A program made the translations under genes and the position numbers. The notes under the pieces were generated by a model that saw nothing but the letters and a program-made list of their open reading frames with translations, was not told where the DNA came from and did no database searches. Shown here piece by piece: positions 16,839 through 25,409 of a stretch of DNA of 64,000 nt. Numbering within the stretch: position 1 is the first letter of the stretch; each line of letters opens with the position of its first letter. The stretch is from Streptomyces sp. NBC_01317 (GTDB lineage Bacteria > Actinomycetota > Actinomycetes > Streptomycetales > Streptomycetaceae), in the NCBI RefSeq assembly GCF_035961655.1, contig NZ_CP108393.1, positions 1,674,001 through 1,738,000 of the forward strand. Reading direction: 5' to 3'.

Positions 16839-18959
16839 ATGCAGGTCTGGCCGGGACAGACGTATCCCCTCGGCGCCACGTACGACGGCGCCGGCACCAA
16901 CTTCGCGGTCTACTCCGAGGCCGCCGACCGGATCGAGTTGTGCCTGCTGCACGACGACGGTTCAGAAACGGCGGTGGAACTGCGCGAGAGCGACGCCTTC
17001 GTCCGGCACGCCTACCTGCCGGGCATCATGCCCGGACAGCGGTACGGCTTCCGGGTGCACGGACCGTACGAACCGGAGCGGGGGCAGCGCTGCAACTCCG
17101 CCAAGCTGCTCCTCGACCCGTACGCCCGTGCGATCAGCGGAGCCGTCGAGTGGGACGAGTCGGTGTACGGCTACCACTTCGGGAAGCCCGACTCGCGCAA
17201 CGACATGGACTCCGCGCCCCACACGATGACCTCCGTCGTCGTCAACCCGTACTTCGACTGGGGCGACGACCGGCTCCCGAGGACCGAGTACCACAAGACG
17301 GTCCTGTACGAGGCCCACGTCAAGGGCCTCACCATGCTCCACCCGGAGCTGCCCGAGGAACTGCGCGGCACGTACGCGGGGCTGGCCCACCCGGCGGTGA
17401 TCGAGCACCTGACGGAACTGGGCGTGACGGCGCTGGAGCTGATGCCGGTCCACCAGTTCGTCAACGACCACCGTCTTGTGGACGCCGGTCTCGCGAACTA
17501 CTGGGGCTACAACACGATCGGCTTCTTCGCCCCGCACAACACGTACGCCTCCTGGGGCGACCGGGGCGAACAGGTCCTGGAGTTCAAGCAGGCGGTCAAG
17601 GCACTGCACCAGGCGGGCATCGAGGTCATCCTCGACGTCGTCTACAACCACACGGCGGAGGGCAACCACCTCGGCCCGACGCTCTCCTTCAGGGGCCTGG
17701 ACAACGCGCAGTACTACCGGCTCTCCGAGGACCAGCGCTACTACACGGACACCACGGGGACCGGGAACTCCCTGCTGATGCGCAGTCCGCACGTGCTCCA
17801 GCTGATCATGGACTCGCTGCGGTACTGGGTGACCGAGATGCACGTCGACGGGTTCCGCTTCGACCTGGCGGCGACCCTTGCCCGCCAGTTCCACGAGGTG
17901 GACCGGCTGTCGTCGTTCTTCGACCTGGTGCAGCAGGACCCGGTGGTGAGCCAGGTGAAGCTGATCGCCGAGCCCTGGGACGTCGGCGAGGGCGGCTACC
18001 AGGTGGGGAACTTCCCGCCGCTGTGGACGGAGTGGAACGGCAAGTACCGCGACACCGTACGGGACCTGTGGCGGGGCGAGCCGAGGACGCTGGCGGAGTT
18101 CGCCGGCCGGCTCACCGGTTCGTCCGACCTCTACCAGGACGACGGGCGCCGGCCGCTGGCCTCCATCAACTTCACCACCTGCCACGACGGCTTCACCCTG
18201 CACGACATGGTGTCGTACAACGACAAGCACAACGAGGCCAACGGTGAGGACAACCGGGACGGCGAGAGCCACAACCGGTCCTGGAACTGCGGGGTGGAGG
18301 GCGAGACCGACGATCCGGAGATCATCGAGCTGCGCAACCGCCAGATGCGCAATTTCATCGCGACGCTGATGCTGTCGCAGGGCGTGCCGATGCTGAGCCA
18401 CGGTGACGAGTTCTCGCGGACGCAGGGCGGCAACAACAACGCGTACTGCCAGGACAACGAGGTCTCCTGGGTCCGCTGGCCGGAGCCGGGCGCGGAGACC
18501 GACCGTACGATGCTCGAATTCACCCGGGCCATGGTGTGGCTGCGGCGCGACCATCCGGTCTTCCGGCGGCGGCGCTTCTTCCACGGCCGTCCGGTGGAGG
18601 GCACGCACGACGACCTGTCCGACATCTCGTGGTTCACGCCGGAGGGCGGCGAGATGACGCAGGAGGACTGGCAGGCGGCCCACGCCAAGGCCATGACGGT
18701 CTTCCTGAACGGGCACGCGATCTCGGAGCCGGGGCCGCGCGGTGAGCGGATCTCGGACGACTCGTTCCTGCTGATGTTCAACGCGAGCGCGGAGGAGCTG
18801 GAGTTCGTGGTTCCGGTGAACCACGGGCGGCAGTGGCAGGTCATGGTCGACACGGGCCGGCCGGAGGGAGTGCCTCCGGGGCAGGGCGAGAAGGTCGACG
18901 GCGGTGAGCGGATCACGATGATCGGCCGCAGCCTGACGGTCCTGAAGCGCCCGGCGTGA
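16839..18959 (+). CDS. glgX: Glycogen debranching enzyme GlgX (isoamylase family, GH13)
   Basis: 706-aa enzyme hydrolysing alpha-1,6 branches of limit-dextrin glycogen, releasing maltooligosaccharides. N-terminal CBM48 (WPGQTYPLGATYDGAGTNFAV) then the GH13 barrel: DVVYNHTAEG, GFRFDLAATL (nucleophile Asp), IAEPWDVGEGGYQVG (acid/base Glu) and TCHDGFTLHDMVSYNDKHN (transition-state HD). ATG 16839 follows GGAAGAG. Full family length. Placed before treY and treZ, so its products feed the TreY-TreZ route from glycogen to trehalose. A strong hairpin after the stop probably ends the transcript. Confidence 0.93.
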   Translation: MQVWPGQTYPLGATYDGAGTNFAVYSEAADRIELCLLHDDGSETAVELRESDAFVRHAYLPGIMPGQRYGFRVHGPYEPERGQRCNSAKLLLDPYARAISGAVEWDESVYGYHFGKPDSRNDMDSAPHTMTSVVVNPYFDWGDDRLPRTEYHKTVLYEAHVKGLTMLHPELPEELRGTYAGLAHPAVIEHLTELGVTALELMPVHQFVNDHRLVDAGLANYWGYNTIGFFAPHNTYASWGDRGEQVLEFKQAVKALHQAGIEVILDVVYNHTAEGNHLGPTLSFRGLDNAQYYRLSEDQRYYTDTTGTGNSLLMRSPHVLQLIMDSLRYWVTEMHVDGFRFDLAATLARQFHEVDRLSSFFDLVQQDPVVSQVKLIAEPWDVGEGGYQVGNFPPLWTEWNGKYRDTVRDLWRGEPRTLAEFAGRLTGSSDLYQDDGRRPLASINFTTCHDGFTLHDMVSYNDKHNEANGEDNRDGESHNRSWNCGVEGETDDPEIIELRNRQMRNFIATLMLSQGVPMLSHGDEFSRTQGGNNNAYCQDNEVSWVRWPEPGAETDRTMLEFTRAMVWLRRDHPVFRRRRFFHGRPVEGTHDDLSDISWFTPEGGEMTQEDWQAAHAKAMTVFLNGHAISEPGPRGERISDDSFLLMFNASAEELEFVVPVNHGRQWQVMVDTGRPEGVPPGQGEKVDGGERITMIGRSLTVLKRPA

Positions 18960-18992
18960 CGGTCCTGGAACACCCGGAGTGACGCCGGGCGG

Positions 18993-19027
18993 GGCGGTGG
19001 GGGCTTAATGCGGTTGCCCCCGCCGCC
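18993..19027 (+). terminator. Rho-independent-type hairpin after glgX
   Basis: GGCGGTGGGGGC at 18993-19004 pairs with GCCCCCGCCGCC at 19016-19027 (one G-T wobble) around an 11-base loop. It lies 34 bases past the glgX stop and 22 bases before the acetyltransferase start. No U-tract, as is common for Streptomyces terminators. Confidence 0.7.
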
Positions 19028-19048
19028 TCGCGGTGTTCTCGTGACCGG

Positions 19049-19843
19049 ATGGATCACGAAGAGGTACTGACTCTGTTCGACCGGCGCATGCGCCGGGACG
19101 CCGCGTCCGACAACTCCGGCACGGTCGTCGAGCGCACCGGCGGGGTCGGGCACACCGGCGCGGTGGTACGGCAGAGCGGCGGCCCGCACGACTGGAACGG
19201 CATCCTCTGGTCGGACCTGGACGAGGAGTCGGCTCCGGCGGCCGTCGCCGCGCAGGTGGCGCACTTCACCGCGCTCGGCCGCGAGTTCGAGTGGAAGCAC
19301 TACAGCCACGACCGGCCGGCCGCCCTCCCGGACCTTCTCCTGGCGGCCGGTTTTGTCCCCGAGCCCGCCGAGGCCCTGATGGTCGCGGAAGCGGCGGCAC
19401 TGACGGCCCCGGCCGAGCTGCCCGAAGGCGTACGGCTCGTCCCCGTGACGGACGCCGCCGGGGTGGAACTGATGGCGGCCGTCCACGAGCAGGCGTTCGG
19501 CTCGGACGGCGGATGGCTCAGGCAGCGGCTCCTCGCCCAGCTCACCGAGACCCCCGACGAGGTGGTCGCCGTGGTCGCGATGGCGGGGGACGTACCGGTG
19601 AGCGCGGCACGCATGGAGCTGCCGCCCGGCAAGGAGTTCGCCGGGCTCTGGGGCGGCGGTACGGCCGAGGCGTGGCGCGGAAAGGGCATCTACCGGGCGC
19701 TGGTGGCCCACCGGGCCCGGATCGCCGCCGCGCGCGGCTACCCCTACCTCCAGGTCGACGCCTCCGACGACAGCCGCCCGATCCTCCACCGGTTGGGATT
19801 CGTACAGCTGAGCATCACCACGCCGTACGTCCACAAGCCGTAG
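19049..19843 (+). CDS. GNAT-family N-acetyltransferase
   Basis: 264-aa protein with a C-terminal GNAT domain. The acetyl-CoA binding motif A appears as WGGGTAEAWRGKGIYRALVAHRARIAAARG (R-x-x-G-K/G-x-Y/A pattern), and the final strand is LHRLGFVQLS. The N-terminal half (WKHYSHDRPAALPDLLLAAGFVPEPAEALMV) looks like a degenerate second GNAT lobe. Lies between glgX and treY on the same strand; a terminator-like hairpin separates it from glgX, so it may have its own promoter. Acceptor unknown. Confidence 0.82.
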   Translation: MDHEEVLTLFDRRMRRDAASDNSGTVVERTGGVGHTGAVVRQSGGPHDWNGILWSDLDEESAPAAVAAQVAHFTALGREFEWKHYSHDRPAALPDLLLAAGFVPEPAEALMVAEAAALTAPAELPEGVRLVPVTDAAGVELMAAVHEQAFGSDGGWLRQRLLAQLTETPDEVVAVVAMAGDVPVSAARMELPPGKEFAGLWGGGTAEAWRGKGIYRALVAHRARIAAARGYPYLQVDASDDSRPILHRLGFVQLSITTPYVHKP

Positions 19844-19957
19844 GCTCTACGGCGGCCGGGTGATCGCGGAGACCCCACCGGGCCCGTCGTCCGGCCGTAC
19901 GCATGAGCCGGTGACGGTGATGACACAGAAGCCCAGAACCGGGGTACGTACGATCGT

Positions 19958-22405
19958 ATGACGCCCACCGCGACCTACCGGCTCCAGCTCCAGCCGGACT
20001 TCCCCTTCTCGGCGGCGGCCAAAGCCGTGCCCTACCTCGCCGCGCTCGGCGTCTCGCACCTGCACCTCTCGCCGGTGCTGGAGGCCGTTCCCGGCTCGGC
20101 GCACGGCTACGACGTCGTCGACCACTCGACCGTACGCGCGGAGCTGGGCGGTGAGGACGGCCTGCGGCGGCTGGCCGGCCGGGCCCACGAGTACGGCCTC
20201 GGGATCGTACTCGACATCGTCCCCAACCACATGGCCACCGCGCCCCGGCACAACAAGGCCCTGTGGGAGGTGCTGCGCGAGGGCCGCGACTCGCCGTACG
20301 CCCGCTGGTTCGACATCGACTGGGACGCCGGTGACGGCAAGGTGCTGCTGCCCGTCCTGCCGGGCCCGGTCGGCGACGAGCTGGCCGCGGGCGAGCTGCG
20401 CGTCGAGGACGGGCAGCTGTGCCACGGCGAGCAGCGCTTCCCGCTGGCGGCGGGCACCGAGGGGCTGCCGCTGCCCGAGCTGCTGGACCGTCAGCACTAC
20501 CGGCTCGCGTGGTGGCGGCTGGCCCGTACGGAACTCAACTACCGGCGGTTCTTCACCATCTCCGAGCTGATCGGGGTACGGGTCGAGGACCCGGAGGTGT
20601 TCGACGCGACCCACGCGAAGATCCTGGAGCTGGTACGGGACGGCGTCGTGGACGGGCTGCGGATCGACCACCCGGACGGGCTCGCCGACCCGGAGGAGTA
20701 CCTGCGCCGGCTGGACGAGGCGACGGGGGGCGACTGCTGGACGGTCGTGGAGAAGATCCTCACCGGCGAGGAGCCGCTCCCCGCGAGCTGGCCCGTCGCC
20801 GGGACCACCGGCTACGACGCGCTGCACCGGATCGACGGGGTCTTCACCGACCCGGTGGGCGCGCGGGCGCTGGAGGACCTGTACCGCACGGTGGCCGCGC
20901 CGGCCGGGGACCGGGGCGGGTACTGGGAAGGGACGGTGCGCCGGGCCGCGTACAAGGTGGTCATCCATGAACTGGCCGCCGAGACCGCGTTCCTCGGCCG
21001 GGCGGCGGAACGAATCTGCGCCGCCGATCCCGCCCTGCGGGACCACGCTCCGTGGGCGCTGCGCACGGCGATCCGCGAGCTGCTCGTCCGGGTGCCGGTC
21101 TACCGCCCGTACACGACGGCGGGCGGCCCGAGCCCCGACGCCGCGGAGGCGGCGGTCTCCGACGAGGCGGTACGGCAGGTGAAGGCGGCCTTCGTGGTGC
21201 CGAGGGAGTCGTCGGCGGTGGACGTGGTACGGGAGCTGGCGCTCGGCCGGCTCGGTACGGGCCCCGACCACGTGGCGTTCTGCGCGCGCTTCGCCCAGAC
21301 GTCGTCGGCGCTGCGCGCCAAGTCCGTGGAGGACACGGCGTTCTACCGCTATGTGCCGCTGATCTCGGCGAACGAGGTGGGCGGCGATCCGGGCGATCCG
21401 GCGGTGAGCCCGGAGCGGTTCCACGCGTACTGCGCCCGGCTGGCGCGGGACTGGCCGACGACCGGGACCGTACTGACCACGCACGACACGAAGCGCAGCG
21501 CGGACGTACGGGCCGGGATCGCGGTCCTGTCCGAGTGCCCGGAGCGGTGGGGCGACCTGCTGGAGCGGGTGACGGGGGTGGCGGCGCCGGATCCGCAGAT
21601 GGCGTGGCAGGCGTGGCAGACGGCGGTGGGGTTCACGCCGGCGGGCGAGATCCTGGAGGAGGGCGACGGGGCCCGGCGGGGCTTCGGCACCGATCCGGAG
21701 ACGGCGGCGGCCGGGGACGTGGAGGCGGCGGAGGCGTCCTGGCCGGACGGCTCGCGGATGGTTCCCGCGCTGCTCAAGTCCGTACGGGAGGCCGGGCTGC
21801 ACACCAACTGGACGGAGGGCGACCCGCTGTACGAGCGCGCGGTGACGGACTTCGTGGAGGCGGGGCCGGCCGGTCCGGCGCGGCGGACGGTCGCGGCGTT
21901 CACGCGCACGCTCGGCCCGTACGTACGGGCGAGCGCGCTGGGCGCGGCGCTGGTGCACCTGACGATGCCGGGCGTCCCCGACCTGTACCAGGGCACGGAG
22001 CGGGAGTACGTGGCCCTGGTGGACCCGGACAACCGGGCGCCGTTCAGGACCGGGCCGCCCGACGAGAAGACGGTGGTCACGACGGCGGCCCTGGGGCTGC
22101 GCCGGGAGCGCCCGGAGGTCTTCGGCGCGTCGGGGACGTACGTCCCCCTGGAGGCGAGCGGCCGGGCCGCCGGTCACTGCCTGGCGTTCTGCCGCTCGGG
22201 CGAGGTGGTCACGGCGGTGACCCGGCTCCCGCTGCGGCTGGCGGAGGCGGGCGGCTGGTCCGACACGGAACTGGTCCTGCCACCCGGCCGCTGGTCGGAC
22301 GCGCTGGCGTCCCCGGCGCGGGAGTTCGAAGGCGGCGTACCGGTGCTCGTGTCGGAACTGTTCGCGGACCGTCCGGTGGCGCTGCTGAGGACGGTGCGGT
22401 CCTAG
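19958..22405 (+). CDS. treY: Malto-oligosyltrehalose synthase TreY
   Basis: 815-aa GH13 enzyme that converts the reducing-end glucose of maltooligosaccharides to a trehalose unit by intramolecular transglycosylation. Hallmarks: N-terminal TPTATYRLQLQPDFPF, DIVPNHMATA, GLRIDHPDGLADP (nucleophile Asp), VVEKILTGEEPLP (catalytic Glu) and TTHDTKRSADVRAGI. Full length, with the C-terminal segment ending LLRTVRS. The stop TAG at 22403-22405 is the exact point of an IS insertion: TA is target duplication and G is the first base of the element. The protein is intact, but any transcription toward treZ is interrupted. Confidence 0.95.
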   Translation: MTPTATYRLQLQPDFPFSAAAKAVPYLAALGVSHLHLSPVLEAVPGSAHGYDVVDHSTVRAELGGEDGLRRLAGRAHEYGLGIVLDIVPNHMATAPRHNKALWEVLREGRDSPYARWFDIDWDAGDGKVLLPVLPGPVGDELAAGELRVEDGQLCHGEQRFPLAAGTEGLPLPELLDRQHYRLAWWRLARTELNYRRFFTISELIGVRVEDPEVFDATHAKILELVRDGVVDGLRIDHPDGLADPEEYLRRLDEATGGDCWTVVEKILTGEEPLPASWPVAGTTGYDALHRIDGVFTDPVGARALEDLYRTVAAPAGDRGGYWEGTVRRAAYKVVIHELAAETAFLGRAAERICAADPALRDHAPWALRTAIRELLVRVPVYRPYTTAGGPSPDAAEAAVSDEAVRQVKAAFVVPRESSAVDVVRELALGRLGTGPDHVAFCARFAQTSSALRAKSVEDTAFYRYVPLISANEVGGDPGDPAVSPERFHAYCARLARDWPTTGTVLTTHDTKRSADVRAGIAVLSECPERWGDLLERVTGVAAPDPQMAWQAWQTAVGFTPAGEILEEGDGARRGFGTDPETAAAGDVEAAEASWPDGSRMVPALLKSVREAGLHTNWTEGDPLYERAVTDFVEAGPAGPARRTVAAFTRTLGPYVRASALGAALVHLTMPGVPDLYQGTEREYVALVDPDNRAPFRTGPPDEKTVVTTAALGLRRERPEVFGASGTYVPLEASGRAAGHCLAFCRSGEVVTAVTRLPLRLAEAGGWSDTELVLPPGRWSDALASPAREFEGGVPVLVSELFADRPVALLRTVRS

Positions 22406-23318
22406 GGGTCGTCTTCAAAGGTCATATCCAGAGGAAGATGGAGGCGATGGTGACGGTGGCTTGGTAGGACTCGCGGGTTTTGTCGTAGCGGGTGGCCAGG
22501 CCGCGCCATTGCTTGAGTCGGTTGAAGCATCGTTCGACGACGTTGCGGAGCCGGTAGACCCTCCTGTCGAATGTGGGTGGGCGGCCGCCGCGTGAGCCTT
22601 TGCGCAGGCGGCCTGTGGCCTGGTCGATGCGTTCGGGGATGGTGTGCCCGATACCGCGTCTGCGCAGGTAGGCGCGGATCTTGCGAGAGCTGTAGCCCTT
22701 GTCGGCGATGACGTGGTCGGGTCGGGTGCGGGGACGTCCCGGGCCGGTGCGCGGAACACGGATGGCGTCCAGGACGTCTTCGAAGCGGGTGCAGTCGTTG
22801 GTGTTGCCGCCGGTCAGGACGAAGGCGAGGGGCCGGCCGTGTCCGTCGCAGGCCAGGTGGACCTTGGTGCTCAGTCCTCCACGGGATCGGCCGAGGGCGT
22901 GATCACCCGCTTCGTCCCGGTCGGCAGCCCCCTTTTCCCACCGGTCGCGTGCTGGTGGGCCCGCACGATCGTGGAGTCCACCGACACCAGCCAGTCGATG
23001 TCACCCGCCGCGTCCCTCTCCGCCTGGATCGCCTTCAGCATGCGGGAGAAGGTTCCGTCCAGCGCCCACCTGCGGAAACGCGTGTACAAGGTCTGCCAGG
23101 AACCGTAACGCTCCGGCACGTCCCGCCAGGCCGAACCGGTCCGCAGCTTCCACACGATCCCGTTCAGCACCACCCGGTCATCCGACCGGGGCCGACCAGC
23201 CGTCCCCGAACTCGGCAACAACCGCGACAACACAGCCCACTCAACATCCGACAACTCATGACGACGCACCACACCCGCCATAATCCCGCATCGCACAAAC
23301 AGCTTTGAAGACGACCCC
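22405..23318 (-). mobile_element. IS5-family insertion sequence, copy 1 (914 bp)
   Basis: Terminal inverted repeats GGGGTCGTCTTCAAAG at 22405-22420 and its complement at 23303-23318 bound a 914-bp element with one transposase in two frames on the minus strand. The flanking dinucleotide TA on both sides is a target duplication within CTAG, typical of IS427-like members of IS5. Every segment compared with copy 2 (48678-49591) was identical, and the two lie in opposite orientation. It sits on the treY stop codon and abuts a MITE-like end on its right. Confidence 0.93.
22422..23281 (-). CDS. IS5-family transposase (orfA/orfB, programmed frameshift), copy 1
   Basis: DDE transposase encoded in two overlapping frames. 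OrfA runs from ATG 23281 (GTG 23296 possible) to a TGA at 22871 and carries the DUF4096-type helix-turn-helix region (ELSDVEWAVLSRLLP) and the first Asp (SVDSTIVRAHQHA). A slippery AAAAGGGGG (minus strand, 22936-22928) allows a -1 shift into orfB, which joins as KGAADRDEAGDHALGRSRGG and supplies Asp (VIADKGYSS) and Glu (VVERCFNRLKQWRG), ending at 22422. All three catalytic acids are present, so the element should be active if the frameshift works. Confidence 0.9.
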
Positions 23319-23380
23319 TAGGGCGTGTCCGTAAGTGGCGCCGTTCGCCAGCAGGGCGTGGACCGCGGCGTCCGGCCTAC
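23319..23380. repeat. Partial MITE-like end next to IS copy 1
   Basis: The 62 bases after the IS (TAGGGCGTGTCCGTAAGTGG onward) resemble the left half of the palindromic MITE at 55680-55857, with matching blocks GGCGTGTCCG, AGTGG, GTTCGCC, AGGGCG and CGCGGCGTC. The right half is not present. The IS apparently inserted at the CTAG formed where this older element met the treY stop codon. Confidence 0.6.
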
Positions 23381-24507
23381 AGACGAACGGCTCCCTTCGC
23401 GGACACGCGCTCGCCGCCGGGGCTGACGAGCAGGGTCCGTGGGGCCCTGACGATCAGTCCGGCCGGGACGGGCCTGAAGCCGTCCGCCCAGCGCAGTGCG
23501 GGCATCGCCGCCAGCAGGGCCCGCAGGCCGTGTTCCGCCTCCAGGCCCGCGAGCAGTACGGCGGGGCAGGAGCCGGTGCCGAAGGTGAGCTGGCCGGGGT
23601 CGGTCCGTGCCAGGTCGAAGCGGTCGGGGTCCCGGAAACGGTCGGGGTCCCGGCCGGCCGCCCCGATGAGGCAGGCGACCTGGGCGCCGGCCGGGAGGGT
23701 GCCGCCGGTCACCTCGACCTCGGCGGAGGTACGCCGCAGCACGACCTGCACCGGCGGGTCGCGCCGCAGGGACTCGGCCCAGGCCTGCGGGATCAGGGCG
23801 GGCCGTTCGCGCAGGAGCGCGCACAGGCCGGGCTCCCCCAGCACGTTGGCGAGGAACGAGGCGAGGGCCGTCTCGCGGACGGCGGTACGGGAGGCGCAGG
23901 GTCCCGCCGGAGCGGTCTCGGCGCGGCGCCGTACAAGACGGGACAGGTCGCGGCCGTCCCGGCAGGCGCCGCCGACGGCGGTCGCGAGCGCCCCGGCGGG
24001 CAGCCACCGGCAGAACTCCTCCACGAGGTCGGCCCGCCCCCGCCCGGCGATGCGCCGCGCGAGCACGTACGCGGTGCGCTCGACGACCTCCCCGAGCCCG
24101 CGCTCCGGCAGTACGGGATGGGCGGCGCAGTCCGGGTCGCCGGGCCGGTGCCCCTGGGTGAAGCGGGGGTCGGTGAGCGCGAGGGAGACGTCGTCGTACC
24201 GGCTGACGAGCCAGACCCCGAGGACGGGCTCGTAGGCGAGGGGGGAACGCTCGCGGAGGGTGCGGTAGAAGGGGTACGGGTCGGGCACGGCTCCCCGCAG
24301 CAACACCCGGGGCACGCGGGGCGCCCCACCGACGGTCCGCGCCCCGGAGGCGCCGCCCCCGCCTGAACCCCCACCAGGACCCCCGCCGGGCAGCGCGGCA
24401 CGCGAGGCCCCCGCGCACTCGGCCGCGACGCCCCCGGACGACACCTTCCCGGCGGCCGGATCCACCCCGGTCGTCGCGCTCACGCTGGCGGACGGGTCGA
24501 CCGGCAT
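23377..24507 (-). CDS. Atypical cytochrome P450
   Basis: 376-aa P450-fold protein. N-terminus is low-complexity Gly/Ser/Ala (first 60 residues); P450 similarity starts at DPYPFYRTLRERSPLAYEPVLGVWLVSRYDDV. The ExxR motif is present as ESLR before RDPPVQ. Two conserved elements are altered: the heme loop reads FGTGSCPAVLLAGLE, keeping the Cys ligand but missing two residues including the usual His, and the I-helix region (LASFLANVLGEPG) lacks the acid-Thr pair for oxygen activation. It may be a specialised or inactive P450. ATG 24507; no ferredoxin partner is adjacent. Leftward, converging on IS copy 1. Confidence 0.75.
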   Translation of the reverse strand: MPVDPSASVSATTGVDPAAGKVSSGGVAAECAGASRAALPGGGPGGGSGGGGASGARTVGGAPRVPRVLLRGAVPDPYPFYRTLRERSPLAYEPVLGVWLVSRYDDVSLALTDPRFTQGHRPGDPDCAAHPVLPERGLGEVVERTAYVLARRIAGRGRADLVEEFCRWLPAGALATAVGGACRDGRDLSRLVRRRAETAPAGPCASRTAVRETALASFLANVLGEPGLCALLRERPALIPQAWAESLRRDPPVQVVLRRTSAEVEVTGGTLPAGAQVACLIGAAGRDPDRFRDPDRFDLARTDPGQLTFGTGSCPAVLLAGLEAEHGLRALLAAMPALRWADGFRPVPAGLIVRAPRTLLVSPGGERVSAKGAVRL

Positions 24508-24755
24508 GTGGGCTCCCTGACCGGGCGGGCGCGCCTGCGGACGGGCGCGGTCACCCCCCAGCCGACCACCGTCCACGCCCAGGCGCAGTCGGCGCGGGGC
24601 CGTACGGGTGGTGTACGGGGCCGGTCGGCGGTACGGGGAGGGTGCACGGACCGACCACCGCCACGGCGAGGAGCGGTGCCGTACAACACCCTCGTCACAT
24701 GACCGGCCCGGACCTGTATCGGCGCCCGGATTCCGCTCCACAACAGGCGTCCGGC

Positions 24756-25409
24756 ATGCTGAGATGGCTGAACACGCTTGACTCTCGGGGGAGTTGGACA
24801 AGGTTGAAGCCGTCGTGCCGAGTACGTGACGTGGTACGTGATGTGGTGGCCGAGCGCGCGGCGCACGAGCTGCCGCTCGTCGACGGGCTGCGGGAGCTGA
24901 GCGACGAGCGGGTCGTCCGGGTCCTCTCCGGCGGGGGCCGTCGCAGAGAAGCGCTGGGGTTCGGTTACGCCGAGGCGGCCACGATGATCACCCCGGTGGT
25001 GTGGCTGGTCCTCGACCAGGTGGCCCGCCGGGGCGTCGACGCGGCCACCGACAGTGCCGTACGGAGAAGCCGGTGGGGGCTGCGCAGGCTCCTGCGCGGG
25101 GGCTCCGCCGAGGAGCCCCGTACCCTCACCGAGCTGGACCGCGCCCAACTGGCCGCCGTACGGGCCCGTGTGGTGGAGCGGGCGACCGCGCAGGGGATCT
25201 CCGGCGAGCAGGCCGAGGCGCTGGCGGACAGTGTGGTGGCGCGGCTGGCGACGGGCGACCCGGCGCCGGACGCACCGGACGCACCGGGCTCGTCCGCCCC
25301 GGCGGTCCCGCCGACCACCCCGGCCCCGCAGATCGCCCCGGACGCATCCGTACCGCCGACCGCACCACCCACTCCCCCACCGCCCGGCGCACCCACCACC
25401 CCGCGGTGA
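24756..25409 (+). CDS. Uncharacterised actinomycete protein coupled to M48 peptidase
   Basis: About 217 aa, function not recognised. The central part (ERAAHELPLVDGLRELSDERVVRVLS, then FGYAEAATMITPVVWLVLDQVARRG) has one moderately hydrophobic segment; the last 60 residues are Pro/Ala/Thr-rich and disordered. Start uncertain: ATG 24756 is listed, but TTG 24804 (GGGGGAG ten bases before) and GTG 24831 are possible. Its stop overlaps the GTG of the membrane peptidase (GTGA), so the two are coupled and probably act together. Confidence 0.6.
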   Translation: MLRWLNTLDSRGSWTRLKPSCRVRDVVRDVVAERAAHELPLVDGLRELSDERVVRVLSGGGRRREALGFGYAEAATMITPVVWLVLDQVARRGVDAATDSAVRRSRWGLRRLLRGGSAEEPRTLTELDRAQLAAVRARVVERATAQGISGEQAEALADSVVARLATGDPAPDAPDAPGSSAPAVPPTTPAPQIAPDASVPPTAPPTPPPPGAPTTPR

